DNA of 54,929 nt from a candidate division KSB1 bacterium (GTDB lineage: Bacteria; Zhuqueibacterota; Zhuqueibacteria; Residuimicrobiales; Krinioviventaceae). The notes beneath the pieces are model-generated. The model was not told where the DNA came from. It did not search any database and saw nothing but the letters and a program-made list of their open reading frames with translations. The translations under genes were made by a program, and so were the position numbers. This document shows positions 16,815-24,556 of the stretch, piece by piece; the stretch's first letter is position 1, and each line of letters starts with the position of its first letter. The stretch spans positions 38,317 through 93,245 of the forward strand of contig JAPDQV010000012.1 of NCBI GenBank assembly GCA_034505495.1, written 5' to 3'.

Positions 16815-18280
16815 TGTCGGTTACTCGAACAATCACTCGCTATTCCTGGTTGGTTGTTGCAGTTACGGCAGCGGCTATCTTGGCATGGTTGCGTCTGGAT
16901 TTGCCGGCCAAGTTTCTGGCTTTGGCAATTCCGGCCGTTATTTTTCCGGTGTTGCTCTTGCTCGTCAAGGATGCCCGTCGCTTCCTACTTGCCGCTGTCG
17001 GCTTTTCGATTCCGCTGCATCTCGACATCAATTTCATGCACCTTTTCGAGCATCAGGCCGGTGCTTCGACCATGGGGATTTCGCTGACAGACATCCTCAT
17101 CGCGCTGCTCTTCATGCTCCTGCTGATCGAAACCGCCGCTGCAAAACGGTCTGTCATGGTTTTTTTCCCGACAATCGGCCTGCCGCTGATTCTATATCTC
17201 GAAGCCGCCGCTCTCTCCATGTTGTGGGCGCCGCGTCTCGATTTGGCGGCAATGGAAGTGGTGCGCATGACCAAGTTCACGCTGTTGTTCTTTGTCATGC
17301 TCAACCATCTGCGCGACGAGCAGGATCTGCGCCTGGTCGTGTGGTCTCTGCTTGCCGCCGTTGCGCTGCAGAGTCTCCTGGCGACGGCGCAGATGCTGCG
17401 CGGCGGGCTGCTGGGTCTCGATTTTCTCGGCGAGGCGCCGCCGGATGCCGACGACGAAACTTCGATTTGGCGGGCTATGGGAACCCTCGGACACCCCAAC
17501 AAGCTGGCAACCTTTTTGGAGGTTTTGCTGTTGCTGCCTCTTGCCGCTTATCTTTTTGAAAAGAAAAAGCCGCTGAGATTTATAGCCCTGCTTATCTTTT
17601 TTCTCGGTGTCCCGGCAATGATGATGACCGGCTCCCGCGGCGCGTGGATCAGCTTCGCGGCAGCCATGGCTTTTTTCGGGCTTTTCCTCCTTACCAGTCG
17701 GCATGTGCGTCCCACAACGATCATCAAGCTGGCAATGGCAGGCGTTTTCATCTTGACCCTGATCGCGGGAACCATGTCCGAGATGCTTTATCAGCGCCTT
17801 TTCGGACCGGACTATGGCTCCGCCGCCGGCCGCATCCCAATGTTCAAAATTGCGCTGAACATCATCTCCGCTCACCCGGTCGGCGGCGTCGGCATCAACA
17901 ACTATCAAGTCAACATGCGCAACTATAATGACGCCGTCGAGTCCCTGCGCTATGTCGCCATTACCAGGCCGGTGCACAACATGTATCTGCTGGTGGCGGG
18001 TGAAACGGGCATCATCGGTCTGGCGGCAATGTTGAGCGTTCTATTCGGTCTCTTTTCGACCCTACGTCGCGCCCGCGCCTCGCAGGCGCCCATGATTTCG
18101 CTCACGGCGGCCGCTTTGTACGGCGGTATGATCGCCTTTTGCGTCCATGGAATGGTCGACAAACACCCGCCCGGCGGTTCGGCAATCTTTTATGTCGTTG
18201 CCGCGCTGGCCGCCGGCTTGGTCGTCAACGATCGCAAAAGAGTCGAAACGGTTGCTCCCGCAGAGGCTCTTTATGTTTAA
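16814..18280 (+). CDS. O-antigen ligase/polymerase family protein (Wzy-like)
   Basis: The 488-aa inner-membrane protein has about 11-12 hydrophobic segments. The Wzy_C-type periplasmic region includes GTLGHPNKLATFLEVLLLLP, then GSRGAWISFAAAMAFF and, after a gap, SAHPVGGVGINNYQV and RPVHNMYLLVAGETG. The paired RGAW and HN(M)YL motifs with G-E-T-G are standard for the family. In a Wzx/Wzy pathway it would polymerise lipid-linked repeat units. ATG 16814 overlaps the preceding stop and starts exactly before the first helix. The same frame is open 423 nt further upstream, but that part runs through the previous gene and reads as non-membrane, arginine-rich sequence. Confidence 0.88.
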   Translation: MSVTRTITRYSWLVVAVTAAAILAWLRLDLPAKFLALAIPAVIFPVLLLLVKDARRFLLAAVGFSIPLHLDINFMHLFEHQAGASTMGISLTDILIALLFMLLLIETAAAKRSVMVFFPTIGLPLILYLEAAALSMLWAPRLDLAAMEVVRMTKFTLLFFVMLNHLRDEQDLRLVVWSLLAAVALQSLLATAQMLRGGLLGLDFLGEAPPDADDETSIWRAMGTLGHPNKLATFLEVLLLLPLAAYLFEKKKPLRFIALLIFFLGVPAMMMTGSRGAWISFAAAMAFFGLFLLTSRHVRPTTIIKLAMAGVFILTLIAGTMSEMLYQRLFGPDYGSAAGRIPMFKIALNIISAHPVGGVGINNYQVNMRNYNDAVESLRYVAITRPVHNMYLLVAGETGIIGLAAMLSVLFGLFSTLRRARASQAPMISLTAAALYGGMIAFCVHGMVDKHPPGGSAIFYVVAALAAGLVVNDRKRVETVAPAEALYV

Positions 18281-19484
18281 ACGAATGCTGATCAGCATCG
18301 GCGGCGTTTCCTTTGCCCTTTCGTTGGTGATGGCTCTCGCCTCTCTTTCCAGCATTCTTTTGGCGCGCGCCCTCACACCGAGCCAGTTCGGCGAGTTTTC
18401 GCTGATGCGTACCTTGGTGCTGTTTCTGCCGCCGATCGCCGCCTGGGGACAAGACGTGGCGACCGCAAGATTTTTCAGCCGTAACGATCCGGAACGGTAT
18501 CGCTGGCGGCAGGTGCACAGTCTGATCCTAAAAATCGGGAGCGTACTGACCATTATCGGCGTGCTGCTCTGTGCCCATTTATATCGCTTGAGCCTGCCCA
18601 AACTGATCGGGCTTGCGGTCGCCTCATTGGCTTATGTCTCGACCCTGTTTTTCTCCAATCTGTGGCGCAGCCGAAAGAGCTATGCGCCGGCCATGCTCAT
18701 GGTCAATGGGTTTCGCGGCGCTTTCTTTTTCTATGTGCTGGTGCTGTTTATAACGCATCGTGCGACTGCCGCAACGGCGATATGGGGCTACTTTGGCGTC
18801 ATCGTGCTCATTGCCTTGTTCAATGTTGCCTATACCTATCGACGCATTCCGCAGGGCGAGCAACCGATACCGCGGTCGTTCTATACCAGCGGCCTGCTGC
18901 TGCTCGGCTCTCAGACTTCGGTCACTCTCCTCGGTTCGCTCGACAGCCTTTTCATACCCAAAATGCTCGATCTCGCCTCGCTGGGGCTCTATCAGGCCGC
19001 CACGGCACCGGCGCAGCTGTTCAACATTATCGGCAGAGCCGCCAAGTACGTGTGGGTGCCGGAGTTCGGCAGTCGGAATCGTGTGGAAATGAAGCGGCTG
19101 ACGATTGGGCTGGCTTTGGTGAGCGGGGTATTGCTCATCCTGGCTATGGCGACGGCTCAGCCGCTGCTTCATCTTTTGTACAAAGGGAAATATGACCACG
19201 GCGCCAATTTGCTGCGGATCCTGTTTGCAGCAGGCGCCGTGCGGTTGTATTATCATTTGAGTTCGAGCGTCATCATCGGCCGACTGGAGCAGGCGGCCTT
19301 GTCGCTTCACCTTGGTCTTACAGTCGTCATGGTCTTTGTGGAAGCCGGACTGCTTTTTGTGCTGCTGCGCGCCTTCGGCGTGATCGGCGCCGCTTGGGCT
19401 TCTTTGATCGTCGGCCTCCTGCGCGCTCTATTCAGTTACGGCATCGTATGGAAATATCGGTCGCAACTGGCTTTTAAACCGTGA
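18273..19484 (+). CDS. Polysaccharide flippase (Wzx/MATE superfamily)
   Basis: The 403-aa polytopic protein has about 12 hydrophobic segments and begins RMLISIGGVSFALSLVMALA. The segments SSILLARALTPSQFGEFSLM and LGSLDSLFIPKMLDLASLGLY (a split-repeat signature of oligosaccharide flippases) identify the family. It is predicted to move undecaprenyl-linked repeat units across the inner membrane for the neighbouring Wzy-like polymerase. ATG 18273 overlaps the polymerase gene by 8 nt, with AGAGG 6 nt upstream; ATG 18285 is a weaker alternative. Its end overlaps the next gene's GTG by 4 nt (GTGA). Confidence 0.87.
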   Translation: MFKRMLISIGGVSFALSLVMALASLSSILLARALTPSQFGEFSLMRTLVLFLPPIAAWGQDVATARFFSRNDPERYRWRQVHSLILKIGSVLTIIGVLLCAHLYRLSLPKLIGLAVASLAYVSTLFFSNLWRSRKSYAPAMLMVNGFRGAFFFYVLVLFITHRATAATAIWGYFGVIVLIALFNVAYTYRRIPQGEQPIPRSFYTSGLLLLGSQTSVTLLGSLDSLFIPKMLDLASLGLYQAATAPAQLFNIIGRAAKYVWVPEFGSRNRVEMKRLTIGLALVSGVLLILAMATAQPLLHLLYKGKYDHGANLLRILFAAGAVRLYYHLSSSVIIGRLEQAALSLHLGLTVVMVFVEAGLLFVLLRAFGVIGAAWASLIVGLLRALFSYGIVWKYRSQLAFKP

Positions 19485-20689
19485 TCGGCGCAAATTTAAA
19501 AATCGTTTACCTCTCAAATGAGCGGTTTCCGGCAAAGTTTGCCTGCACGATTCAGCAGATCCGTATGTGCGAGGCGTTTGCCAAACACGGCGCCGAGGTA
19601 CTGCTTTTAGCGCCGCATTACCATGATATGCCGCCGACTGATCGAAATGAAATTTGCCACTTTTACGATGTCGAGCCGCTCTTTTTAATGCGGCAGATTC
19701 CCTCGCTGATGAGCCTCAGCAAACCGATTGCCGACGGACGTCGAAAGTTACGCGTGCCGTGGGTTGGCGGTTTGTCGCTCTACTGTTCCATGCAGCGCGA
19801 AGCCAAGTCGCTGCTCAAAAACAGAGACGATCTGACTGTCGTCTACAGTCGCAGCCTGAACGGCTCGCTGGCGTTCCTGCAGGCGCGCCGCGGGCAGGCG
19901 AATCCCTACAAAGTCATTGTCGAGGTGCACGCAGTGAGAGAGCAGAAACCCTTCAAGCGCTTTTTATCAGTGCTGCGTGCCGCCGACGGTCTGGTGGTCA
20001 TCTCAAATGCTGTCAGACAGGAGCTGCTGGAACGTTTTGGAATACCGGAGCGCAAAATGCTGCTCGCACCCAGCGCCGTAAGTGCTGCATTGTTCGCCGA
20101 ACAAATTGGCCCTCAAGAGGCGCGCCGACGTTTGCGCCTGCCGGAAATGCCGACGGTCCTTTATGCAGGACAGCTTTTTCCCGAAAAAGGAGCCGATTTA
20201 CTGATCGAGGCCGCGGCCTTTTTACCTCCGGCAATTCACACGGTCATTGTCGGCGGCCACGGCGCCTATCTCGACACCCTGCGTCAAAAGGCTAAGGCGA
20301 TGCATTTGACCAACGTCACGCTGACGGGTTTTGTGCCGCCTGCGCAGGTGCCGCTTTACCTTGCCGCTGCCGACGTGTTGGTGCTGCCGACTCGCCAAGA
20401 CCACATCAACAGCGACTATACCTCGCCCTTGAAACTTTTCGAATATATGGCCTCTAAACGGCCGATCGTTTGCTCCGATCTGCCGGTTCTGCGCGATATT
20501 CTGCGCGACGGTGAAAACGCCCTTTTCTTCCGCAGCGGCGATACCTCCGATCTGGCCGCCGCAATCCAACGCCTGCTGAACGATACAGATTTTGGCCGCC
20601 GCCTGGCGCAGCAGGCGTACGCGGACGTGCAGGAATTTACTTGGGAAAAGCGGGCGGAAAAGATACTTTATTTTATTCGATCTCTATGA
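19481..20689 (+). CDS. Family 4 glycosyltransferase
   Basis: The 402-aa GT-B enzyme has N-terminal residues IVYLSNERFPAKFACTIQQI and a hinge segment VVYSRSLNGSLAFL. The donor half has VLYAGQLFPEKGADLLIEAA, then the nucleotide-sugar motif SDYTSPLKLFEYMASKRPIV. The double-acidic E-x7-E of GT4 appears here only as the E in LFEYM, so the motif is partial. Start GTG 19481 forms a GTGA overlap with the flippase stop. The end overlaps the following ATG by 4 nt. It is one of seven glycosyltransferases in the locus; donor and acceptor cannot be read from sequence. Confidence 0.87.
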   Translation: MIGANLKIVYLSNERFPAKFACTIQQIRMCEAFAKHGAEVLLLAPHYHDMPPTDRNEICHFYDVEPLFLMRQIPSLMSLSKPIADGRRKLRVPWVGGLSLYCSMQREAKSLLKNRDDLTVVYSRSLNGSLAFLQARRGQANPYKVIVEVHAVREQKPFKRFLSVLRAADGLVVISNAVRQELLERFGIPERKMLLAPSAVSAALFAEQIGPQEARRRLRLPEMPTVLYAGQLFPEKGADLLIEAAAFLPPAIHTVIVGGHGAYLDTLRQKAKAMHLTNVTLTGFVPPAQVPLYLAAADVLVLPTRQDHINSDYTSPLKLFEYMASKRPIVCSDLPVLRDILRDGENALFFRSGDTSDLAAAIQRLLNDTDFGRRLAQQAYADVQEFTWEKRAEKILYFIRSL

Positions 20690-22134
20690 AAAAAAATCGA
20701 CCCAACATCCTGCTCATCAGCATCGACAGTCTGCGAGCCGATCACCTGTCGGTTTACGGCTATCATCGCGAAACGTCGCCGCATCTCTGCAGGCTGGCGG
20801 AAACAGCTCGCGTCTATGAAAACGCCTTTGCCGCCTCCAACTGGACCGGCAGCGCGCTCGCCTCTCTGCTGACCGGCCTCTACCCGCGCTCGCACGGCTA
20901 CACGCATCAACATTACTATTTGGATAAAGGCGGCGATTCCCTTGCCTCGATTCTGACCGAGCAGAATTACCAGACCGTCGCTTTTTCCAACAATTTGTAC
21001 GTCAGTGAGCGCACCGGCATGGATGCCGGATTCCAAACGTTTTACTACCGCGGCAAGCCGATTAAAAAAGGAACGCCGCCTGTGAAATCCGATCCGCTGC
21101 GGCCGTTTAAAGCCGTTATCCCCGAGACGCCCAAGCATCTGGCCAAGAACCTCGTCGATTCTCTTTTGCCCCAACACGCCGTCCTTCGCGACGACGGCGC
21201 CGCCGCTACCGAATTCGCGTTTCAAAAATGGCTCGTACAGCGACAAGAAGACAAGCCCTTTTTTGCATATATCCATTATCAGGAAACCCACTCCCCTTAT
21301 ATGCCTCCGTACCCCTATCGACGCCGCTTTTTCGGCGATTCCTGGCGCAAGGAAGCCGCCTGCCTGGCCTTCGATCATGTGGGGTATTATGCCGGCAAAA
21401 CCGTCTTTAGCGAATCGCAAGTACGAAATTTTACGGACTTGTACGACGGCGCCATCTGCTACCTGGATTGGCGCCTGGGTCGTCTGTTGGATCTTCTCCG
21501 CCGTGCCGGTCTTTACGAGCATACCGTCATTCTCGTCACCGCCGACCACGGCGAGATGTTCGGCGAGCACGATTATTTTTGGCATGCCTTCTGTCTTTAT
21601 GAACCGCTCATCCGCGTGCCGCTGATTATTCGCTTTCCTGATTGGTTCAACAGCGGTCGTTCTATGGAACTGGTGCAGACCAACGATCTCGTGCCGACGC
21701 TTCTGGAAGCGCTGGAAATTCCCTGGCCGCATCCGGGTGAACGACAAGGACAATCGTTCCTGAACGGTTCCTCGCGGCGCGCGGCGTTGATTCAGGTCGA
21801 CAACCCGGAGCGCATCATTCGCCGCTGGCTGACGCGCAACCCCAAGCTGAGTATGGATGATTTCAGCTTTTACTGCCGCAGCCTGGACGCGTTGCGCACG
21901 TCTGAGGAAAAACTGATCGCAGCCTCCGACGGCCGTCATGAGTTCTATGATCTATGCGGCGATCCGGCCGAAGAGCGAAACCTCTACGGCACGGCCGATT
22001 CCCGCATCGCGCAGCGGCAGGCCGAGCTACGAGAATGGATCGCGGCGTTGAAGCCGCATATTGCATCCGAGGGCTCTCAACCGGAATTCGACAAAGCGAC
22101 ATGGGAAAAGATGCGGGCGTTGGGCTATGCCTGA
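20686..22134 (+). CDS. Sulfatase/alkaline-phosphatase superfamily enzyme with Thr at the nucleophile position
   Basis: The 482-aa enzyme has no clear signal peptide. Metal-binding residues of the superfamily are present: ILLISIDSLRADHLSVYG near the N-terminus and VTADHGEMFGEHDYFWH at about 285-302. The catalytic segment reads NWTGSALASLLTGLYPRSHG. Aligned to the sulfatase signature C/S-x-P-x-R-xSLLTG, this has Thr where the formylglycine Cys/Ser belongs, Ser for Pro and Leu for Arg. Formylglycine-dependent sulfatase activity is therefore unlikely. A phosphodiesterase, phosphoglycerol or phosphoethanolamine transferase with Thr nucleophile, as in LtaS and EptA, fits better. It lies between two GT4 genes, with 4- and 8-nt overlaps, so it probably edits the EPS unit. 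Confidence 0.85.
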   Translation: MKKNRPNILLISIDSLRADHLSVYGYHRETSPHLCRLAETARVYENAFAASNWTGSALASLLTGLYPRSHGYTHQHYYLDKGGDSLASILTEQNYQTVAFSNNLYVSERTGMDAGFQTFYYRGKPIKKGTPPVKSDPLRPFKAVIPETPKHLAKNLVDSLLPQHAVLRDDGAAATEFAFQKWLVQRQEDKPFFAYIHYQETHSPYMPPYPYRRRFFGDSWRKEAACLAFDHVGYYAGKTVFSESQVRNFTDLYDGAICYLDWRLGRLLDLLRRAGLYEHTVILVTADHGEMFGEHDYFWHAFCLYEPLIRVPLIIRFPDWFNSGRSMELVQTNDLVPTLLEALEIPWPHPGERQGQSFLNGSSRRAALIQVDNPERIIRRWLTRNPKLSMDDFSFYCRSLDALRTSEEKLIAASDGRHEFYDLCGDPAEERNLYGTADSRIAQRQAELREWIAALKPHIASEGSQPEFDKATWEKMRALGYA

Positions 22135-23284
22135 TCAAGGACGCAAAATTCGCGTTCTCTATCTCATTCCGTCCCTGCGCACCGGTGGAGCGGAGCTGCA
22201 GCTGCTGACGCTCGTCCGCGGCCTCGACAAATCACGCTTTGCCGTCTCCGTTGCCGTCTTTTACGAGGGCGGATTCGAGCAAAAGCTCAAAGAAATTGCA
22301 GGCGTCCATTTGATTCGACTCGGCAAAAAGCACGGCTTCGATCCCGTGCCGTTCATTCGACTTTTGCGCGAACTGTGTCAATATCCGCAGGATATTCTGC
22401 ACGCCTTTAATCTTTCGGCGCGGTTCATCGGACTGCTTTGCGGCCGAATTGCCCAGGTTCCGATCGTCGTGCTGGCCGAGCGGACCGACCGCCCCATTGT
22501 GACCTCATTCGGGAGTCGAATGTATTCGCTGCTGGACGGCTTGGCGCTTCGCCTGGCGGATTACGTGATCGCCAACAGCAGCGGCGGCTTACGTTTTGCA
22601 CTGCAGCGCGGCGTACGAGCAGAACGGGTTTCAGTCATCCCCAACGGCATCGACCGGCAACGACTTTTACCCAAACGTTCTGCATATGAAATGCGCTCGC
22701 TCCTAAAGCTGCCCAAGGAAAGCTTTGTAATCGGAATGCTCGGACGGTTGGAGCCGAGCAAGGAACCGGAAAGATTTTTAGCTGTTTTTGAGGCCGTCGC
22801 CCGATCCGACACCTCGGTTCGCGGCCTGGTCGTCGGCGACGGCTCGTCGGCAGAGCGGTTGCAGCGTAAAGTCCAACAGCTGCAGCTCGGTGACCGGCTG
22901 CTTTTCGTCGGCCGACAGGATGAACCGGCGGATTATCTGCAGGTCATGGACGTGATGCTTCACCCTTCGCTCGGCGCCGAAGGATGCCCGAATGCGGCTT
23001 TGGAGGCGATGGCCATGGGAATACCGGTGATCGCCGGTCGCACCAACGGCGCCGCCGAGATTATCGAATCCGAAAAGAACGGCCTTTTGATCGACAGTGC
23101 CGAGATCGAAACGTGGGCAAAAGCAATCCTGCGCCTCCGCAACGATCCCGAGTTGCGGCGAAGGCTTGGAGAAAACGCACAACGTCGAGTCGCACGGGAT
23201 TTCAGCGCCGAAACAATGGTTGCTTCACATGCCGAGCTTTATGAACGATGGTACCGAGACGCAAAAAACCGGACGACGCAATGA
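22127..23284 (+). CDS. Family 4 glycosyltransferase
   Basis: The 385-aa GT-B enzyme begins with the classic acceptor-side motif IRVLYLIPSLRTGGAELQLL. The linker has VIPNGIDRQRLLPKRSA, and the donor half has VIGMLGRLEPSKEPERFL, VVGDGSSAERLQ and GAEGCPNAALEAMAMGIPVI. The last block contains the complete E-x7-E motif. Start ATG 22127 overlaps the preceding gene by 8 nt. Its TGA overlaps the ATG of the WecG-like gene. The motif set is closer to GT4 enzymes that extend lipid-linked oligosaccharides than to sucrose-phosphate types. Confidence 0.9.
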   Translation: MPDQGRKIRVLYLIPSLRTGGAELQLLTLVRGLDKSRFAVSVAVFYEGGFEQKLKEIAGVHLIRLGKKHGFDPVPFIRLLRELCQYPQDILHAFNLSARFIGLLCGRIAQVPIVVLAERTDRPIVTSFGSRMYSLLDGLALRLADYVIANSSGGLRFALQRGVRAERVSVIPNGIDRQRLLPKRSAYEMRSLLKLPKESFVIGMLGRLEPSKEPERFLAVFEAVARSDTSVRGLVVGDGSSAERLQRKVQQLQLGDRLLFVGRQDEPADYLQVMDVMLHPSLGAEGCPNAALEAMAMGIPVIAGRTNGAAEIIESEKNGLLIDSAEIETWAKAILRLRNDPELRRRLGENAQRRVARDFSAETMVASHAELYERWYRDAKNRTTQ

Positions 23285-24078
23285 GCACGGCAACCCGACC
23301 CTTCAGCCGCATCAAAGTTTTGGGGTGTCCCGTCGACAGGGTAACCCTCAGCCAATGTTTGGATTGGTTCGAAAAGGTCATCGAAAGAGGCGGCCGCTGC
23401 CACATTGTGGTCATCAACGCCGCCAAGGTCGTCAAGGCGCGCCGCGACGCCGAATTGGCACGGGTGATTCATGAGGCAGACCTGATCGGCGCCGACGGCA
23501 TGTCGATTGTCTGGGCGTCGCGGTTGTTGGGCACACCGCTGCCTGGGCGTGTAAACGGCACGGATCTCATGGATGCATTGTTCGAGTTATCGGCGCGCAA
23601 AGGTTACCGAGTCTATTTGCTGGGCGCGCGCCCCGCAGTCATCGAAAAGGCGGCGGCAAACTTACGGCGGCACTACCCCACTCTAAATCTCGTCGGCTAT
23701 CGCCACGGCTATTTCGCCGACAGCGCCGAAGAGGAGGAGGCGGTACAAAGGATCAATCAGGCCAAACCCGACATTCTCCTTCTCGGCATGAGCACGCCGA
23801 TGAAAGAGCTATGGGTCAAACGTCACAAGGAGCTCCTCAGCGTACCAGTCATTCACGGCGTCGGCGGCAGTTTCGACATCGTCGGCGGTGTGACGCGGCG
23901 CGCGCCGGTTTGGATGCAGCGCTCCGGACTCGAATGGCTGTTCCGGCTTGCCCAGGAACCCAGGCGTCTATGGCGGCGTTACTTGATCACCAATACCGTT
24001 TTTGTATGGCTCGTTCTTAAAGAGGTCCTGTTCGGAAGGAACGGCGGCGATAAAGTCGCCGATTCCGCGCAACCCTAG
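23281..24078 (+). CDS. WecG/TagA/CpsF family glycosyltransferase (GT26)
   Basis: The 265-aa enzyme carries GT26 signatures: VINAAKVVKARRDAELAR, LIGADGMSIVWASRLLG, RVNGTDLMDALFEL, YLLGARPAVIEKAAANL, LLGMSTPMKELWVKRH and VGGSFDIVGG. The C-terminal block APVWMQRSGLEWLFRLAQEP precedes a hydrophobic, basic tail that associates with the membrane in TagA. Family members transfer ManNAc, ManNAcA or glucose to lipid-linked GlcNAc in enterobacterial common antigen, teichoic-acid linkage or xanthan-like assembly. ATG 23281 overlaps the previous stop (ATGA). It is the last EPS gene before a change to surface-protein genes. Confidence 0.92.
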   Translation: MSTATRPFSRIKVLGCPVDRVTLSQCLDWFEKVIERGGRCHIVVINAAKVVKARRDAELARVIHEADLIGADGMSIVWASRLLGTPLPGRVNGTDLMDALFELSARKGYRVYLLGARPAVIEKAAANLRRHYPTLNLVGYRHGYFADSAEEEEAVQRINQAKPDILLLGMSTPMKELWVKRHKELLSVPVIHGVGGSFDIVGGVTRRAPVWMQRSGLEWLFRLAQEPRRLWRRYLITNTVFVWLVLKEVLFGRNGGDKVADSAQP

Positions 24079-24138
24079 CGTCTGCGCGGCAGAGGCGAAA
24101 ACATGCGGTGTGCCTATCGAAATGACTTTTGAGATAAA

Positions 24139-24507
24139 ATGAAAAATTCGATAAAAGTCCTTATCCTGTTCTGCGTTTGTCGTTCAATCGTAAGCCTTGC
24201 AGCCGAGGCGGCCTCTTCATCTGCTCCCCTTGGCTATTCGCTGCTGCCCACCTATCCCAATCCTTTCAATTCGACCACCGTCATTCCTTACCGACTTTTG
24301 GAAAACGGCGCCGTGCGCATCGAAATTAATGACCTGTTGGGGCGCCGAATCCGCCGATTGATCGACGAAGAGCAGACGGCGGGAGAACATCGTGTTGTCT
24401 GGAACGGACGCGACGATCGGGGACAGGAAGTTCCGCCGGGCGTTTACTTTTGCATCATGCGGTTCAAGGACAAAGAGAGCCTTCAACGAATGATTTTGAT
24501 CCGCTGA
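24139..24507 (+). CDS. Orphan sorting-domain protein (signal peptide plus T9SS/FlgD-like C-terminal domain)
   Basis: This 122-aa protein consists of a signal peptide (about 1-25, ILFCVCRSIVSLAAEAA), a linker of about 10 residues and one C-terminal sorting-type domain. The domain runs YPNPFNSTTVIPY, VRIEINDLLGRRIRRL, GEHRVVWNGRDDRGQEVPPG, YFCIMRF and MILIR. Such domains normally end large secreted proteins and direct them through type IX-like secretion or anchor them. Here nothing precedes it, so it carries no catalytic or binding module. Lengths and motifs are complete and the frame is intact, so it may be expressed. The ribosome site is weak. A remnant of a deleted gene is equally possible. 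Confidence 0.7.
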   Translation: MKNSIKVLILFCVCRSIVSLAAEAASSSAPLGYSLLPTYPNPFNSTTVIPYRLLENGAVRIEINDLLGRRIRRLIDEEQTAGEHRVVWNGRDDRGQEVPPGVYFCIMRFKDKESLQRMILIR

Positions 24508-24556
24508 TCGAGATTTCGCCCGTATTATGCTTCTGCATCATTAGGAGTGCTTCGCG

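Noticed and set aside
20668..21939. A 423-codon open frame on the minus strand
   Set aside because: It is antisense to the sulfatase-fold gene, which has clear metal-binding motifs; the antisense product shows none.
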